This document shows, in pieces, positions 51,342-59,452 of a stretch of DNA of 64,000 nucleotides. The stretch's first letter is position 1; each line of letters begins with the position of its first letter. The notes under the pieces were generated by a model. It saw only the letters and a list, made by a program, of their open reading frames with translations. It was not told the origin of the DNA and ran no database searches. The translations under genes and the position numbers were made by a program. This DNA is from Pontiellaceae bacterium B1224 (GTDB taxonomy: Bacteria > Verrucomicrobiota > Kiritimatiellia > Kiritimatiellales > Pontiellaceae): assembly GCA_029432815.1 (NCBI GenBank), contig JAROBA010000027.1, positions 22,728 through 86,727 of the forward strand, written 5' to 3'.

Positions 51342-51857
51342 TTAACCATCCAGCTCCGCTTGCAGCTCGGCATCGGCTGCAATCACTTCCGCGGCCATGC
51401 TCTTTTTAAACGCCGTCAATTTGCGTTTCAGCGCCGGTTCGCCGATCGCCATCATCTGCACGGCCAGAATGGCGGCATTAACGGCACCGGCTTTGCCGAT
51501 TGCCACCGTGGCCACCGGAACGCCCTTGGGCATCTGAACGGTGGAAAGCAGGGAATCCAATCCGTCGAGCGACCAGCCCTTAACCGGAACACCGACCACT
51601 GGAAGAATCGTATGTCCTGCCAATACGCCGCATAGATGCGCGGCCCCGCCGGCGGCACCAATGATGACTTTATATCCATTTTTTGCGGCACTTTCCGCAA
51701 ACTCGACCGCTTCGTGCGGGGTGCGGTGCGCCGACATGACTTTCACGGTGCTTTCGATGCCGAATTCTTTCAGCGTGTTGCACGTGAATTCCATCACGGG
51801 CCAATCGGTCTTACTGCCCATAACAATTGCTACGGTAGGCTTTTTTTTAGCTGCCAT
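51342..51857 (-). CDS. purE: PurE N5-carboxyaminoimidazole ribonucleotide mutase
   Basis: A 171-residue purine-biosynthesis enzyme: VAIVMGSKTDWPVM, VMSAHRTPHEAVEFA, IGAAGGAAHLCGVLAGHTILPVVGVPV and LDGLDSLLSTVQMPKGVPVATVAIG are class I PurE blocks; the usual AAHLPG reads AAHLCG. AGGAGA precedes the ATG. It follows purD by ten bases. A degraded copy of its 3' half lies at 49244-49677, beyond the REC-HDOD gene. Confidence 0.95.
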   Translation of the reverse strand: MAAKKKPTVAIVMGSKTDWPVMEFTCNTLKEFGIESTVKVMSAHRTPHEAVEFAESAAKNGYKVIIGAAGGAAHLCGVLAGHTILPVVGVPVKGWSLDGLDSLLSTVQMPKGVPVATVAIGKAGAVNAAILAVQMMAIGEPALKRKLTAFKKSMAAEVIAADAELQAELDG

Positions 51858-51867
51858 AATTGTTCTC

Positions 51868-53163
51868 CTATTCGTTATTAAAATCGATGCCCAGGCGCTT
51901 CAGTTCCCGATGCGCAATGTCGTTGCGATAGAACGCCCCTTTAAAGCTGATCGTCTCAACGGCGATATATGCTTTGGAAAGCGCATCTTCCACATCATGC
52001 CCCAGCGAAGTAATGCCCAGCACACGGCCTCCGGCCGTGACCACTTTATCGCCGTCGATTGCCGTGCCCGCGTGGAAAACGATCGTGTCGTCCACTGCGT
52101 TGGCTTTGTCAAGATTCTGGATTTCATCGCCCTTCGGATAGTCGCCCGGATAACCGCCGGCCACCATCACCACACACGCGCTGAAATCGTCTTTCCACGA
52201 AATCAAATCTTCCGACAGATTGCCGTCGATGACGCCGTTGATCGCCGGAAGCATGTCACCGTCCCAGCGGGCCAGCACACACTGCGTTTCCGGATCGCCG
52301 AAGCGGCAGTTAAATTCGACTACGCTCGGCTGATCGTTATCAATCATCAGGCCGGCATAGAGCACGCCTTTATAGGTGATGCCCCGCTTTTTCAGTTCGG
52401 CGAGCGTGCGGTCGTATACCTCTTCCTTCACTTTTTTCAGCACGGTTTCATTTACGATCGAGGCCGGAGAATAAGCTCCCATGCCGCCGGTATTCGGTCC
52501 GAGGTCTTTTTCAAAAATACGTTTGTGATCCTGCGAGGAAGCCAGCATCACCACATTTTCGCCGTCGATCAGCGCCAGAATGGAAGCTTCTTCGCCCACG
52601 AGGAAATCTTCAATCACCACACGGCTTCCCGCATCGCCGAAGGCATTGCCTTCGAGCGCATCTTTAATAGCCGCTTCGGCCTGCTCCACGGTTTCCGCAA
52701 CCGTCACCCCTTTACCGGCTGCCAGGCCATCGGCCTTGATGACAATCGGCGCACCGCGTTCACGAACATAGGCACACGCTTCATCGGGATTCGTGAAGGT
52801 TTCATAGGCCGAGGTCGGAACACCGCCGGCTTTCATAATTTCTTTGGCAAACTGCTTACTGCCTTCCAGCTCGGCGGCGGCTTTATTCGGACCAAAAACG
52901 CGAATACCGTCCGCTTCCAGCACATCGGTCAGACCGGCACACAACGGTGCTTCCGGGCCGATGACGACGAGATCGGGCTTATTTTCCGCGCACCAGCCCT
53001 GAATGCCATCCAGATCGGTGGCTCCGAAGCTGAGATTCGTGCCGACTTCGGCCGTTCCGGCATTCCCCGGCGTACAATAAATCTCGGGTTTAACGCTGTC
53101 GTTCGCCAATTTCCAAGCCAGCGTATGTTCGCGCCCCCCATTACCCACAACCAAAATCTTCAT
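51868..53163 (-). CDS. purD: PurD phosphoribosylamine-glycine ligase
   Basis: A 431-residue ATP-grasp enzyme: [81 protein letters not shown] and [14 protein letters not shown] are the standard GARS blocks. AGGAG precedes the ATG. purD and purE form a minus-strand pair. The terminator at 53183-53219 separates purD from the pilin-like gene upstream. Confidence 0.96.
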   Translation of the reverse strand: MKILVVGNGGREHTLAWKLANDSVKPEIYCTPGNAGTAEVGTNLSFGATDLDGIQGWCAENKPDLVVIGPEAPLCAGLTDVLEADGIRVFGPNKAAAELEGSKQFAKEIMKAGGVPTSAYETFTNPDEACAYVRERGAPIVIKADGLAAGKGVTVAETVEQAEAAIKDALEGNAFGDAGSRVVIEDFLVGEEASILALIDGENVVMLASSQDHKRIFEKDLGPNTGGMGAYSPASIVNETVLKKVKEEVYDRTLAELKKRGITYKGVLYAGLMIDNDQPSVVEFNCRFGDPETQCVLARWDGDMLPAINGVIDGNLSEDLISWKDDFSACVVMVAGGYPGDYPKGDEIQNLDKANAVDDTIVFHAGTAIDGDKVVTAGGRVLGITSLGHDVEDALSKAYIAVETISFKGAFYRNDIAHRELKRLGIDFNNE

Positions 53164-53182
53164 AAACCGCTCCTGATAAATA

Positions 53183-53219
53183 ATAAAAAACCTCCGCGGA
53201 ACATACCCAACGAAGGTTT
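53183..53219 (-). terminator. probable terminator after the pilin-like gene
   Basis: On the minus strand AAACCTTCG and CGGAGGTTT pair (one G-T wobble) and are followed by a T-rich stretch TTTATTATTTATC. It lies between the pilin-like gene and purD. Confidence 0.55.
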
Positions 53220-53240
53220 CGATGCAAATCCCTTTTTGGC

Positions 53241-53885
53241 TCAGGGACGTAAAACCTGAATCCCTCGCTCGTCATTCCGATCGAAAATGGCGGCCAGATT
53301 CCCGATTTCCTTGATATCCGCCGCCTCAATAATCACTGCTTCCCCGTTCTTGGTCGCAAAAGCGAACCCCTTGGTCCCGAACGGAACCGCCTCGTCTTTG
53401 AATGACAGCGCATTGATGTCCGCCATATTTTTCAGGAAGACCACCGGGAAATTACCCGGCGTGGTATCGTTGATATCCATGACCACACACCAGGCATTCA
53501 CCGCAGCCCCGCCGGAACGGAACTCCCCTTCCGTCCGCGCCGGCGTCATGCCCGGTGCCGCGAAAAAGGAATAATCCACATCCAGATAGCCGTCCTCCAC
53601 CAGATCGGCCAGAAACTCGTTCGAGGTGCTGTACGAATCGTCTGAAACATCCTTCAGATTATTTTGCGGCCAACCCGCGTTAAAGCGGCTGGCGGCTTCC
53701 TTGGCAACAATCGCTTCCACAATCGATTTCGCATGGTGCGCCTGCTGCGTCAGCTTGCCGCGCAGCCGGGCTTTTCCAATCTGTGGAGAAACCAACGTGA
53801 AAAGAATCCCGATAATGGCAATCACCACCATCAGCTCAATCAGGGTGAATCCCTTCCGATGATTGGAAGTCGTGGTCAGTTTCAT
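53241..53885 (-). CDS. type IV pilin-like/pseudopilin protein
   Basis: A 214-residue protein with a class III signal: a short basic leader, then GFTLIELMVVIAIIGILFTLVS, where cleavage follows Gly and Glu is at +5. The rest is a globular domain with two cysteine-poor segments. Such major-pseudopilin-like proteins are numerous in PVC genomes and need not form a pilus. An imperfect TTCCGATGATTGGAA palindrome encodes TTSNHR just before the signal. It is divergent from queA, 53 bases away. Confidence 0.85.
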   Translation of the reverse strand: MKLTTTSNHRKGFTLIELMVVIAIIGILFTLVSPQIGKARLRGKLTQQAHHAKSIVEAIVAKEAASRFNAGWPQNNLKDVSDDSYSTSNEFLADLVEDGYLDVDYSFFAAPGMTPARTEGEFRSGGAAVNAWCVVMDINDTTPGNFPVVFLKNMADINALSFKDEAVPFGTKGFAFATKNGEAVIIEAADIKEIGNLAAIFDRNDERGIQVLRP

Positions 53886-53938
53886 CTTTATTTCCCCCGG
53901 CGGTTACGTATCCTTCTGCGGTTTTGAGAAACTATCAG

Positions 53939-54973
53939 ATGAAAACCGACCTGTTCAACTATGATCTGCCGCCCGAACTCATCGCGCAGCACCCGCCCGA
54001 ACGGCGCGAGCTGGCGCGTATGATGGTCCTGCACCGCGACACCAGCACCATCGAGCACCGGCATATTACCGATATTGTCGACTATCTTCACGAACCCGAT
54101 GTGCTCGTTGTCAACAATACCAAGGTCATCCCCGCCCGCGTCTTCGGCCATAAAACCGCTTCCGGTGGAAAAGTTGAACTGCTCTTGCTCGACGAAGCCG
54201 CCCCCGGAGAATGGAAGGTTCTAATGAAAACCTCGCGCCGTCCAAAGGTCGGCGATGTACTCTCCCTCTGCTCCGGCAAGGCCACTGCCACCATGCTCTA
54301 CGACGGCGAACAGGGCGAAGCCGTGCTGAAAATTGAATCCGACCGACCGCTGATGGAAGTGCTCGATGAAGAAGGCGTGCCGCCCCTGCCTCCGTATATT
54401 GCCCGTAAAGAGCAATCCAAGGAGCAGATCGCCGAAGACAAAAACCGTTATCAGACGGTCTATGCCTCCGCCCCCGGCGCCGCCGCGGCCCCGACCGCCG
54501 GTCTGCACTTTACGCCTGAACTCTTCCAAACATTGGAAAAACAGGGGGTCTCAAAAGCAGAGCTCACCCTGCACGTCGGCCTCGGTACCTTCCGACCGGT
54601 TTCGGCCGAAATTATCACCGACCACGAAATGCACCACGAGCGATTTGTCGTTTCCGAAACCGCCGCCGACACCATTTCCAATGCTCGGAAAAAGGGTGGA
54701 AAGATCGTAGCCGTCGGCTCCACCAGCGTGCGCACCCTCGAATCACTCGCGGAAATCGGGCCCGCCGAAGGCTCCACCAATATCTTCATCTATCCGCCCT
54801 ACAAGTTTAAAAACGTCGACGCCATCCTCACCAACTTCCATTTGCCGAAGTCGACGCTCTTGATGATGATGTCCGCCTTTGCCGACCGCGATCTCATGAT
54901 GAAAGCCTACGAAACCGCCGTTGCTGAGAAATACCGTTTTTTCAGCTATGGCGACTGCATGCTGATCCTTTAA
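53939..54973 (+). CDS. queA: QueA S-adenosylmethionine:tRNA ribosyltransferase-isomerase
   Basis: A 344-residue enzyme of queuosine synthesis: FNYDLPPELIAQHPPERRELARMMV, DVLVVNNTKVIPARVFG, AAPTAGLHFTPELF, LHVGLGTFRPV, MHHERFVV, VAVGSTSVRTLES and the C-terminal ILTNFHLPKSTLLMMMSAFAD and YRFFSYGDCMLIL. ATG 53939 is used; the TTG 15 bases earlier is less likely. The palindrome TTCCAAACATTGGAA (54524) encodes FQTLE. The last 39 bases have a second, diverged copy at 58238-58276. The stop overlaps the stop of the convergent gene by three bases. Confidence 0.95.
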   Translation: MKTDLFNYDLPPELIAQHPPERRELARMMVLHRDTSTIEHRHITDIVDYLHEPDVLVVNNTKVIPARVFGHKTASGGKVELLLLDEAAPGEWKVLMKTSRRPKVGDVLSLCSGKATATMLYDGEQGEAVLKIESDRPLMEVLDEEGVPPLPPYIARKEQSKEQIAEDKNRYQTVYASAPGAAAAPTAGLHFTPELFQTLEKQGVSKAELTLHVGLGTFRPVSAEIITDHEMHHERFVVSETAADTISNARKKGGKIVAVGSTSVRTLESLAEIGPAEGSTNIFIYPPYKFKNVDAILTNFHLPKSTLLMMMSAFADRDLMMKAYETAVAEKYRFFSYGDCMLIL

Positions 54974-57630
54974 AGAACGCCCGGGGGAGGATCTTCATAT
55001 TTCACCTGCCTTTTCTCAATAGAACTATCCGATAGCAAAGCTTTAAATTCAGCACGGTCTTCCTTTTCAAGCAAGGCCACCACCCGACAATGTTCGTTAA
55101 TAACCTGGTATTCCAGAAGCGCCAGAAGCAATTCGTCATTGGCCATCCGCTCGTTATTCAGAAAATAATCGCCGTCTGCGGCTCGCGTTACAAACAGTCG
55201 ATCGTCTTTAAACAGAATCGCCACGCTTAGTTCATTCGTACGCGGTGAAATTTGATGTATTACGCAAAGGTCGCCGGGTCGCGTCCATTCTTCGATCGAA
55301 CTCCGGTCGCGGGCTCCAAGCTCCCCCCATGTACAATTACCCGCATCCCCATTGCTGACAGAAAAACTATGAATAACGGTATACGCGGAATTCGGATCTG
55401 CGCTCTCGGAAGTCCGTCTTCCTTGCGTTGTTGCGCTGTACACTTTGTAGAGGCCCTCTTCGAGCACCTCCGCCCACGCCTGAAAATAGAATGGAAGGAA
55501 CTCCCGTCTGCCGGAAGGATCATTCCGAATTTTTTTGCTGATTGTGATCAACGGTGGACGATCTATTCCTTGCACCGTTATTTCTGCACGATCGAAGCCG
55601 TTGGTGTCCGTTTCCAATTCAAGATGAATGATTTGATCGCCATAAAGTTCCGTAATTTTTTCGCATGCATCCGGCACCTTATCGTGAGCCACTGATATCG
55701 CCTGCCCAAGATTCCGATACAGGTCGAAAAGATATTCACTCATCGGCTCCTCGCGCAATACGCGAGCGAAACGAAACAGGGTCTCAGACCGGAGATCAAC
55801 CAACTCGTCCGACCTTGAAATACTTTCATACATCCGATAAAGCTCCCTGGCCGAGAGATCAGGGTTTTTCAGATGGGCCCACATCGCAGCCTGCAATACA
55901 TCCGCAGGCACTGCTTTGGCATAAAAAATTGAATTGAAGTCGGCATAATTTTCCCGACAAAAGTCCTCCGCAAAGGATTCCGGCAACTCTACCTTCCGTT
56001 CTTGTGAGTGAATCAAATGCAGATAGGGCCAAGGGTCATCCCTACTGTATTTTTTCTGCCCGCGAAGCAAAATTTTTTCATTCCCTTTTGAGTACTGTTG
56101 ATCCCAGTCATGCACCCACCCGATTTGAACCAATTCGTTCGACACCGCAACGAGAGCCTCATCACTGAAGGCTGAAACTCTATAGCACGAGATCTGTTGT
56201 TGCGGAGAAAAGTAACTCCCCAACGGAACGGCATCAGCCATGCAAACCAGTTCGGGGGCAGGCATTGGTTCCGGTTCACCCGCCAGCGCTTCCGGAAATT
56301 CCAGCAGAGAGACCTTCTCAGTGCATTGTTGAATGTGGGTATTAAACGTTTTCGCCACTGCGTCCGCGATTTTTTCCAATACCTGATCACGCGAGAGCGT
56401 TGTGTATTCCGCCCGCTGAGTAAGCTTTATATCTGCTGCACTCATGCAGTGCATCGCCCATTTCCCCGACAAAGGAGTGAAGGAATCATGCGAAAACGGC
56501 GTTTGAATAGTAAATGCAATTTCATCAGCGGCAAATGGCCTGCTAAAAAGATCCGCGATCCCGGGATTATCTTTTGCAATATGGCGAAGCGTTGTTCGGC
56601 TCATTTCATTCTGCGGCTTCTTCACCTTCCCATCAACAGCCTTGCTGACCAATAGATACATATCTCCACCGCTCAAACTGGAGGAGGGCGCGGCGTCAAA
56701 ACCAAGTACCTCTGTCGGCACGTTCAATTCTTCCTGCAATAGACGCATGAGTGCAAGGGTGTCCTTGCTCGGATCACCGGCCCGCAGAACAATGCGTTCA
56801 ATCGGCATTATGATCCCCCCGACTTCCGAACTGCTGGAATTGGATTCCAGACGAACATTGGAATTTGTTGCCGTCGTTTCCATGCTGAAATTAAATAATT
56901 CTGTCGTGAATGAGAGAATACATAAAATCAAAACCGCGACCTTTTGCCATAGGCGGGTGGGAGCAAATTCCCAAAGCACAGCACGCTGCGCACGTTTCCT
57001 GAAGAGAAGCACCCAAAGCGTGTATGCAGACATCGTGATCAGGATAAAAATCCATACCGATTCAAATGCCATACCGGGGGCCCGAACCGCTCCTCCCAAC
57101 TCCAGTACCGCCATAAAAATCAGGAACCGGCGCGCACCGTTTCCGCCTCGCGTCACTTTCGTGGAGGCAACAATTTGCGCCACCGCGAGTACGACGGTTA
57201 AGGTAACCAAAATAAAGAAAACAATCGGATGCTCGTTGTCCTTCGTCGGATTCGGCCCAGAGGCGATCCGCATCATCATGTACGCCGAACCCAACAATAG
57301 AACGATTTTTAGCAAGCCGAATACTTTGCACAACGCCGACACCAACCGCAGCGGAAGGTCGGGAAGCGGGAACGCCTCTTTAGTTGCGGGCAATGGCGCT
57401 GCGGCCTTAAGCAACTGCTCCTTTTGTTCGGCGCTCAAGTCCGGAAGCGCTTCAATGCGCGCCTCTTCCCCGGACTGCTCAAGCACGAATGCCCGCTTCC
57501 GTTTCTCTTTCAGCATCACGCCCACAATCGTAATCAGCAAAGCCAGCAAACTAATCCACGGAAATGCATCCCGCATGAATTCGATCATTCGGCTTAGCCC
57601 ATCCATCGTCATCATTGTTTCAGCATCCAT
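54970..57630 (-). CDS. 886-residue membrane protein of unknown function
   Basis: I do not recognise this protein. About six membrane helices occur in the first 260 residues (WISLLALLITIVGVML, IVLLLGSAYMMM, IVFFILVTLTVVLAVAQIV, FLIFMAVLELGG, WIFILITMSAYTLWVLLF, VAVLILCILSFTTELF). They are followed by about 600 soluble residues of mixed alpha/beta character, beginning near GIIMPIERIVLRAGDPSKDTLALMRLLQEELNVPTEVLG. The N-terminal cytoplasmic loop (LSAEQKEQLLKAA) is short. It lies 21 bases after a DUF2089-type regulator on the same strand. The pair fills an islet bounded by copies of the queA 3' end. Confidence 0.8.
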   Translation of the reverse strand: MDAETMMTMDGLSRMIEFMRDAFPWISLLALLITIVGVMLKEKRKRAFVLEQSGEEARIEALPDLSAEQKEQLLKAAAPLPATKEAFPLPDLPLRLVSALCKVFGLLKIVLLLGSAYMMMRIASGPNPTKDNEHPIVFFILVTLTVVLAVAQIVASTKVTRGGNGARRFLIFMAVLELGGAVRAPGMAFESVWIFILITMSAYTLWVLLFRKRAQRAVLWEFAPTRLWQKVAVLILCILSFTTELFNFSMETTATNSNVRLESNSSSSEVGGIIMPIERIVLRAGDPSKDTLALMRLLQEELNVPTEVLGFDAAPSSSLSGGDMYLLVSKAVDGKVKKPQNEMSRTTLRHIAKDNPGIADLFSRPFAADEIAFTIQTPFSHDSFTPLSGKWAMHCMSAADIKLTQRAEYTTLSRDQVLEKIADAVAKTFNTHIQQCTEKVSLLEFPEALAGEPEPMPAPELVCMADAVPLGSYFSPQQQISCYRVSAFSDEALVAVSNELVQIGWVHDWDQQYSKGNEKILLRGQKKYSRDDPWPYLHLIHSQERKVELPESFAEDFCRENYADFNSIFYAKAVPADVLQAAMWAHLKNPDLSARELYRMYESISRSDELVDLRSETLFRFARVLREEPMSEYLFDLYRNLGQAISVAHDKVPDACEKITELYGDQIIHLELETDTNGFDRAEITVQGIDRPPLITISKKIRNDPSGRREFLPFYFQAWAEVLEEGLYKVYSATTQGRRTSESADPNSAYTVIHSFSVSNGDAGNCTWGELGARDRSSIEEWTRPGDLCVIHQISPRTNELSVAILFKDDRLFVTRAADGDYFLNNERMANDELLLALLEYQVINEHCRVVALLEKEDRAEFKALLSDSSIEKRQVKYEDPPPGVL

Positions 57631-57651
57631 CCCAACGTCCCCACTTTAAGC

Positions 57652-58011
57652 TTAAAGTTTGTTCAATTGTTCCAACGCATCGTCCGCGCTCAACTCACCG
57701 CGTTCGAGCGCGGCGATGATTTCGGCGCGCGCGGCCTTTTTGCTTTCGTCCAGTTGTTGAATATTCTCGATCACCTTATCCAGTCGGTTGCGCACGGTTG
57801 GATAGGAAAGGTTCATGTGTTTCCCAACCTGCTTGAGGGATCCGCCAGACAAAACGAACAGCTCGATGAATTGGCAATCTGAACTGGAAAGCCGCGCCAA
57901 ACGCGGCAATTGAACCGAACCACGAATAGTTAAATCGCACGCTCTGCAGGTTAATTCACTGATCTCCAGTGGACCGTCGCAACTATTACATTTCGCGGAA
58001 AAACTACCCAT
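57652..58011 (-). CDS. DUF2089-type zinc-ribbon HTH regulator
   Basis: A 119-residue protein. The N-terminal zinc ribbon is CNSCDGPLEI...LTCRACD. The centre is a helix-turn-helix of sigma-region-4 type (LKQVGKHMNLSYPTVRNRLDKVI), and the end (RAEIIAALERGELSADDALEQLNKL) is a SHOCT-like helix pair. This is the DUF2089 layout, found beside membrane or stress genes. It probably controls its own two-gene operon; a promoter with a perfect -35 box is upstream. Confidence 0.85.
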   Translation of the reverse strand: MGSFSAKCNSCDGPLEISELTCRACDLTIRGSVQLPRLARLSSSDCQFIELFVLSGGSLKQVGKHMNLSYPTVRNRLDKVIENIQQLDESKKAARAEIIAALERGELSADDALEQLNKL

Positions 58012-58044
58012 TACACCCTCATAAGTTTAACTTTCAGAACCTAT

Positions 58045-58072
58045 TTTTTAACTTTTTTAAGTTTTATGTCAA
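58045..58072 (-). promoter_or_regulatory. probable sigma-70 promoter of the DUF2089 operon
   Basis: Minus strand TTGACA (58072-58067), spacer of 16, TAAAAA (58050-58045) in an AT-rich region, 34 bases before the ATG. Confidence 0.5.
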
Positions 58073-58158
58073 TTTTATTAAACTATGGCCGCAAAAAAGC
58101 GACGCAAGCGCCTCACTTGCATTTGAAAGGTATATTTTCTGGCGGCCGGGCACTGAAT

Positions 58159-58230
58159 GTAGATGCGGCTTCCATCCACATTGCGCACGCCAAGCTGCTC
58201 CACCATAATGCGGCTGAAAGCCGCATCTAC
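58159..58230. repeat. hairpin with 13-bp GTAGATGCGGCTT arms
   Basis: GTAGATGCGGCTT (58159-58171) and AAGCCGCATCTAC (58218-58230) are perfectly complementary. It lies directly before the queA 3' remnant. Confidence 0.85.
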
Positions 58231-58237
58231 GTCACCC

Positions 58238-58276
58238 CGTTTCTTCAGCTACAGCGACTGCATGCTGATTCTTTAA
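58238..58276 (+). pseudogene. queA: queA 3'-end remnant (last 12 codons plus stop)
   Basis: The bases read RFFSYSDCMLIL-stop, matching the QueA end RFFSYGDCMLIL. Identity with 54935-54973 is 35 of 39 bases, and three of the four changes are synonymous, so the two copies diverged while coding. No more of queA is present upstream. The remnant and queA bound the DUF2089/membrane-protein islet in the same orientation. Confidence 0.85.
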
Positions 58277-58297
58277 CGTGGCCTATTAAAATCCCGT

Positions 58298-59452
58298 TTA
58301 TTTTTTGGGATAGCAAACGGCGAAAATCGTTCCCTGTTTTTCATTTGAAACGAATGAAACGCGACCATTCAAAAATTTCTCGGTGATCAGTTTCACGCTA
58401 TACGTTCCAAGACCGCGGCTGTTGCCCTTGGTAGAAAACGAACGAGTGAATAACTGACGCAACACGTCCTCTGGCATCACGGTCTTATTGTAAACAGTAA
58501 AACAAACCTCATCGCCCTCAGTGAAGCAGTTCAAAACAACGGTCGCGCCGGGATCCTCCGCTTCCAATGCATTCTTGGTCAGATTAATCAGCACGCGGCG
58601 GATCAGGACGGGATCTGATATAAAGTCAAAACCCTCCGCGGACTCGTTTACGACCAGTTGCTTGTCCTGCAAGGTGCTGAGCGAATGGAACTGGCGAATA
58701 ATGCGGGAGAGGATTTCCAACGATTGGACCTTTTTCTCCGACACCACCAGCTCGCCGTTTTCTGCAGCCAACAGCTGACTTTGCGCGATGATCTCCTCCA
58801 ACAATTGTTCGGTTGTTTCGGAAAGCATACCGGTGATATCCTTAAACTCCTCCCTGGAGAGGTCGGCTTCCATCAGCAATTCGGAAAGGCCTTTCAGTCC
58901 ACCGGCCGTATTTAGCACATCATGAAAAAAAATTCGTTCCAGTGCCTTGCGCCGCTTTTCATCACTGATATCCATCACTGAAAAAACGGTGAAATTTTCG
59001 TCCGCCACATCGAACGGGCGCGACCAGACGCGCAGGTCGAGCTGATCCTCCGTTTCACCCCGTACCATTCGGCACTCCTGAACATCCTCCGTATTGTTTA
59101 TTTGGCTGTTGAGAATGGATTGAACCGCACCGCATGTCCGGCAGAAGACCGTCGTCCCGCAGCCGCCATCCGTTATATCCGCCCGCACACATCCCGCCGC
59201 TTCACCCGGCCGTTTTCCGAGAAACAGTTGATCCGCCGTTTCATCAACATCCTTAATCCCTGCAAATTTCCGAAATATCGCATTGGCAAAAACGATTTGC
59301 CGTTCACGGTTTAGAATAATGCACATCGTGGGCATGGCATCCAGAAACTCCTGCACAAACGGCAACCCGGAAAGCATTTTATTCTGCCGCTTAATCTCTT
59401 CGATCGGCGCACGCTCAGCCGGTGCAAATTCAGTTTTTTCGACCATCATCAT
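58298..59452 (-). CDS. PAS-domain sensor histidine kinase
   Basis: A 384-residue soluble kinase. A PAS domain (about 35-160; EFLDAMPTMCIILNRERQIVFANAIFRKFAGI) carries a cysteine set GCVRADITDGGCGTTVFCRTCGA that could bind a metal or redox cofactor. The kinase core has the phospho-acceptor in ERIFFHDVLNTAGGLKGL (His about 174), and the ATPase has LIRRVLINLTKNALEAEDPG (N-box), FTRSFSTKGNSRGLGTYSVKLI (G-box). The start is one of three ATG codons at 59446-59452 with GGAG adjacent. It overlaps the end of the DEAD-box gene by four bases. No response regulator is adjacent; REC-HDOD (49932) is a possible partner. Confidence 0.9.
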   Translation of the reverse strand: MMMVEKTEFAPAERAPIEEIKRQNKMLSGLPFVQEFLDAMPTMCIILNRERQIVFANAIFRKFAGIKDVDETADQLFLGKRPGEAAGCVRADITDGGCGTTVFCRTCGAVQSILNSQINNTEDVQECRMVRGETEDQLDLRVWSRPFDVADENFTVFSVMDISDEKRRKALERIFFHDVLNTAGGLKGLSELLMEADLSREEFKDITGMLSETTEQLLEEIIAQSQLLAAENGELVVSEKKVQSLEILSRIIRQFHSLSTLQDKQLVVNESAEGFDFISDPVLIRRVLINLTKNALEAEDPGATVVLNCFTEGDEVCFTVYNKTVMPEDVLRQLFTRSFSTKGNSRGLGTYSVKLITEKFLNGRVSFVSNEKQGTIFAVCYPKK

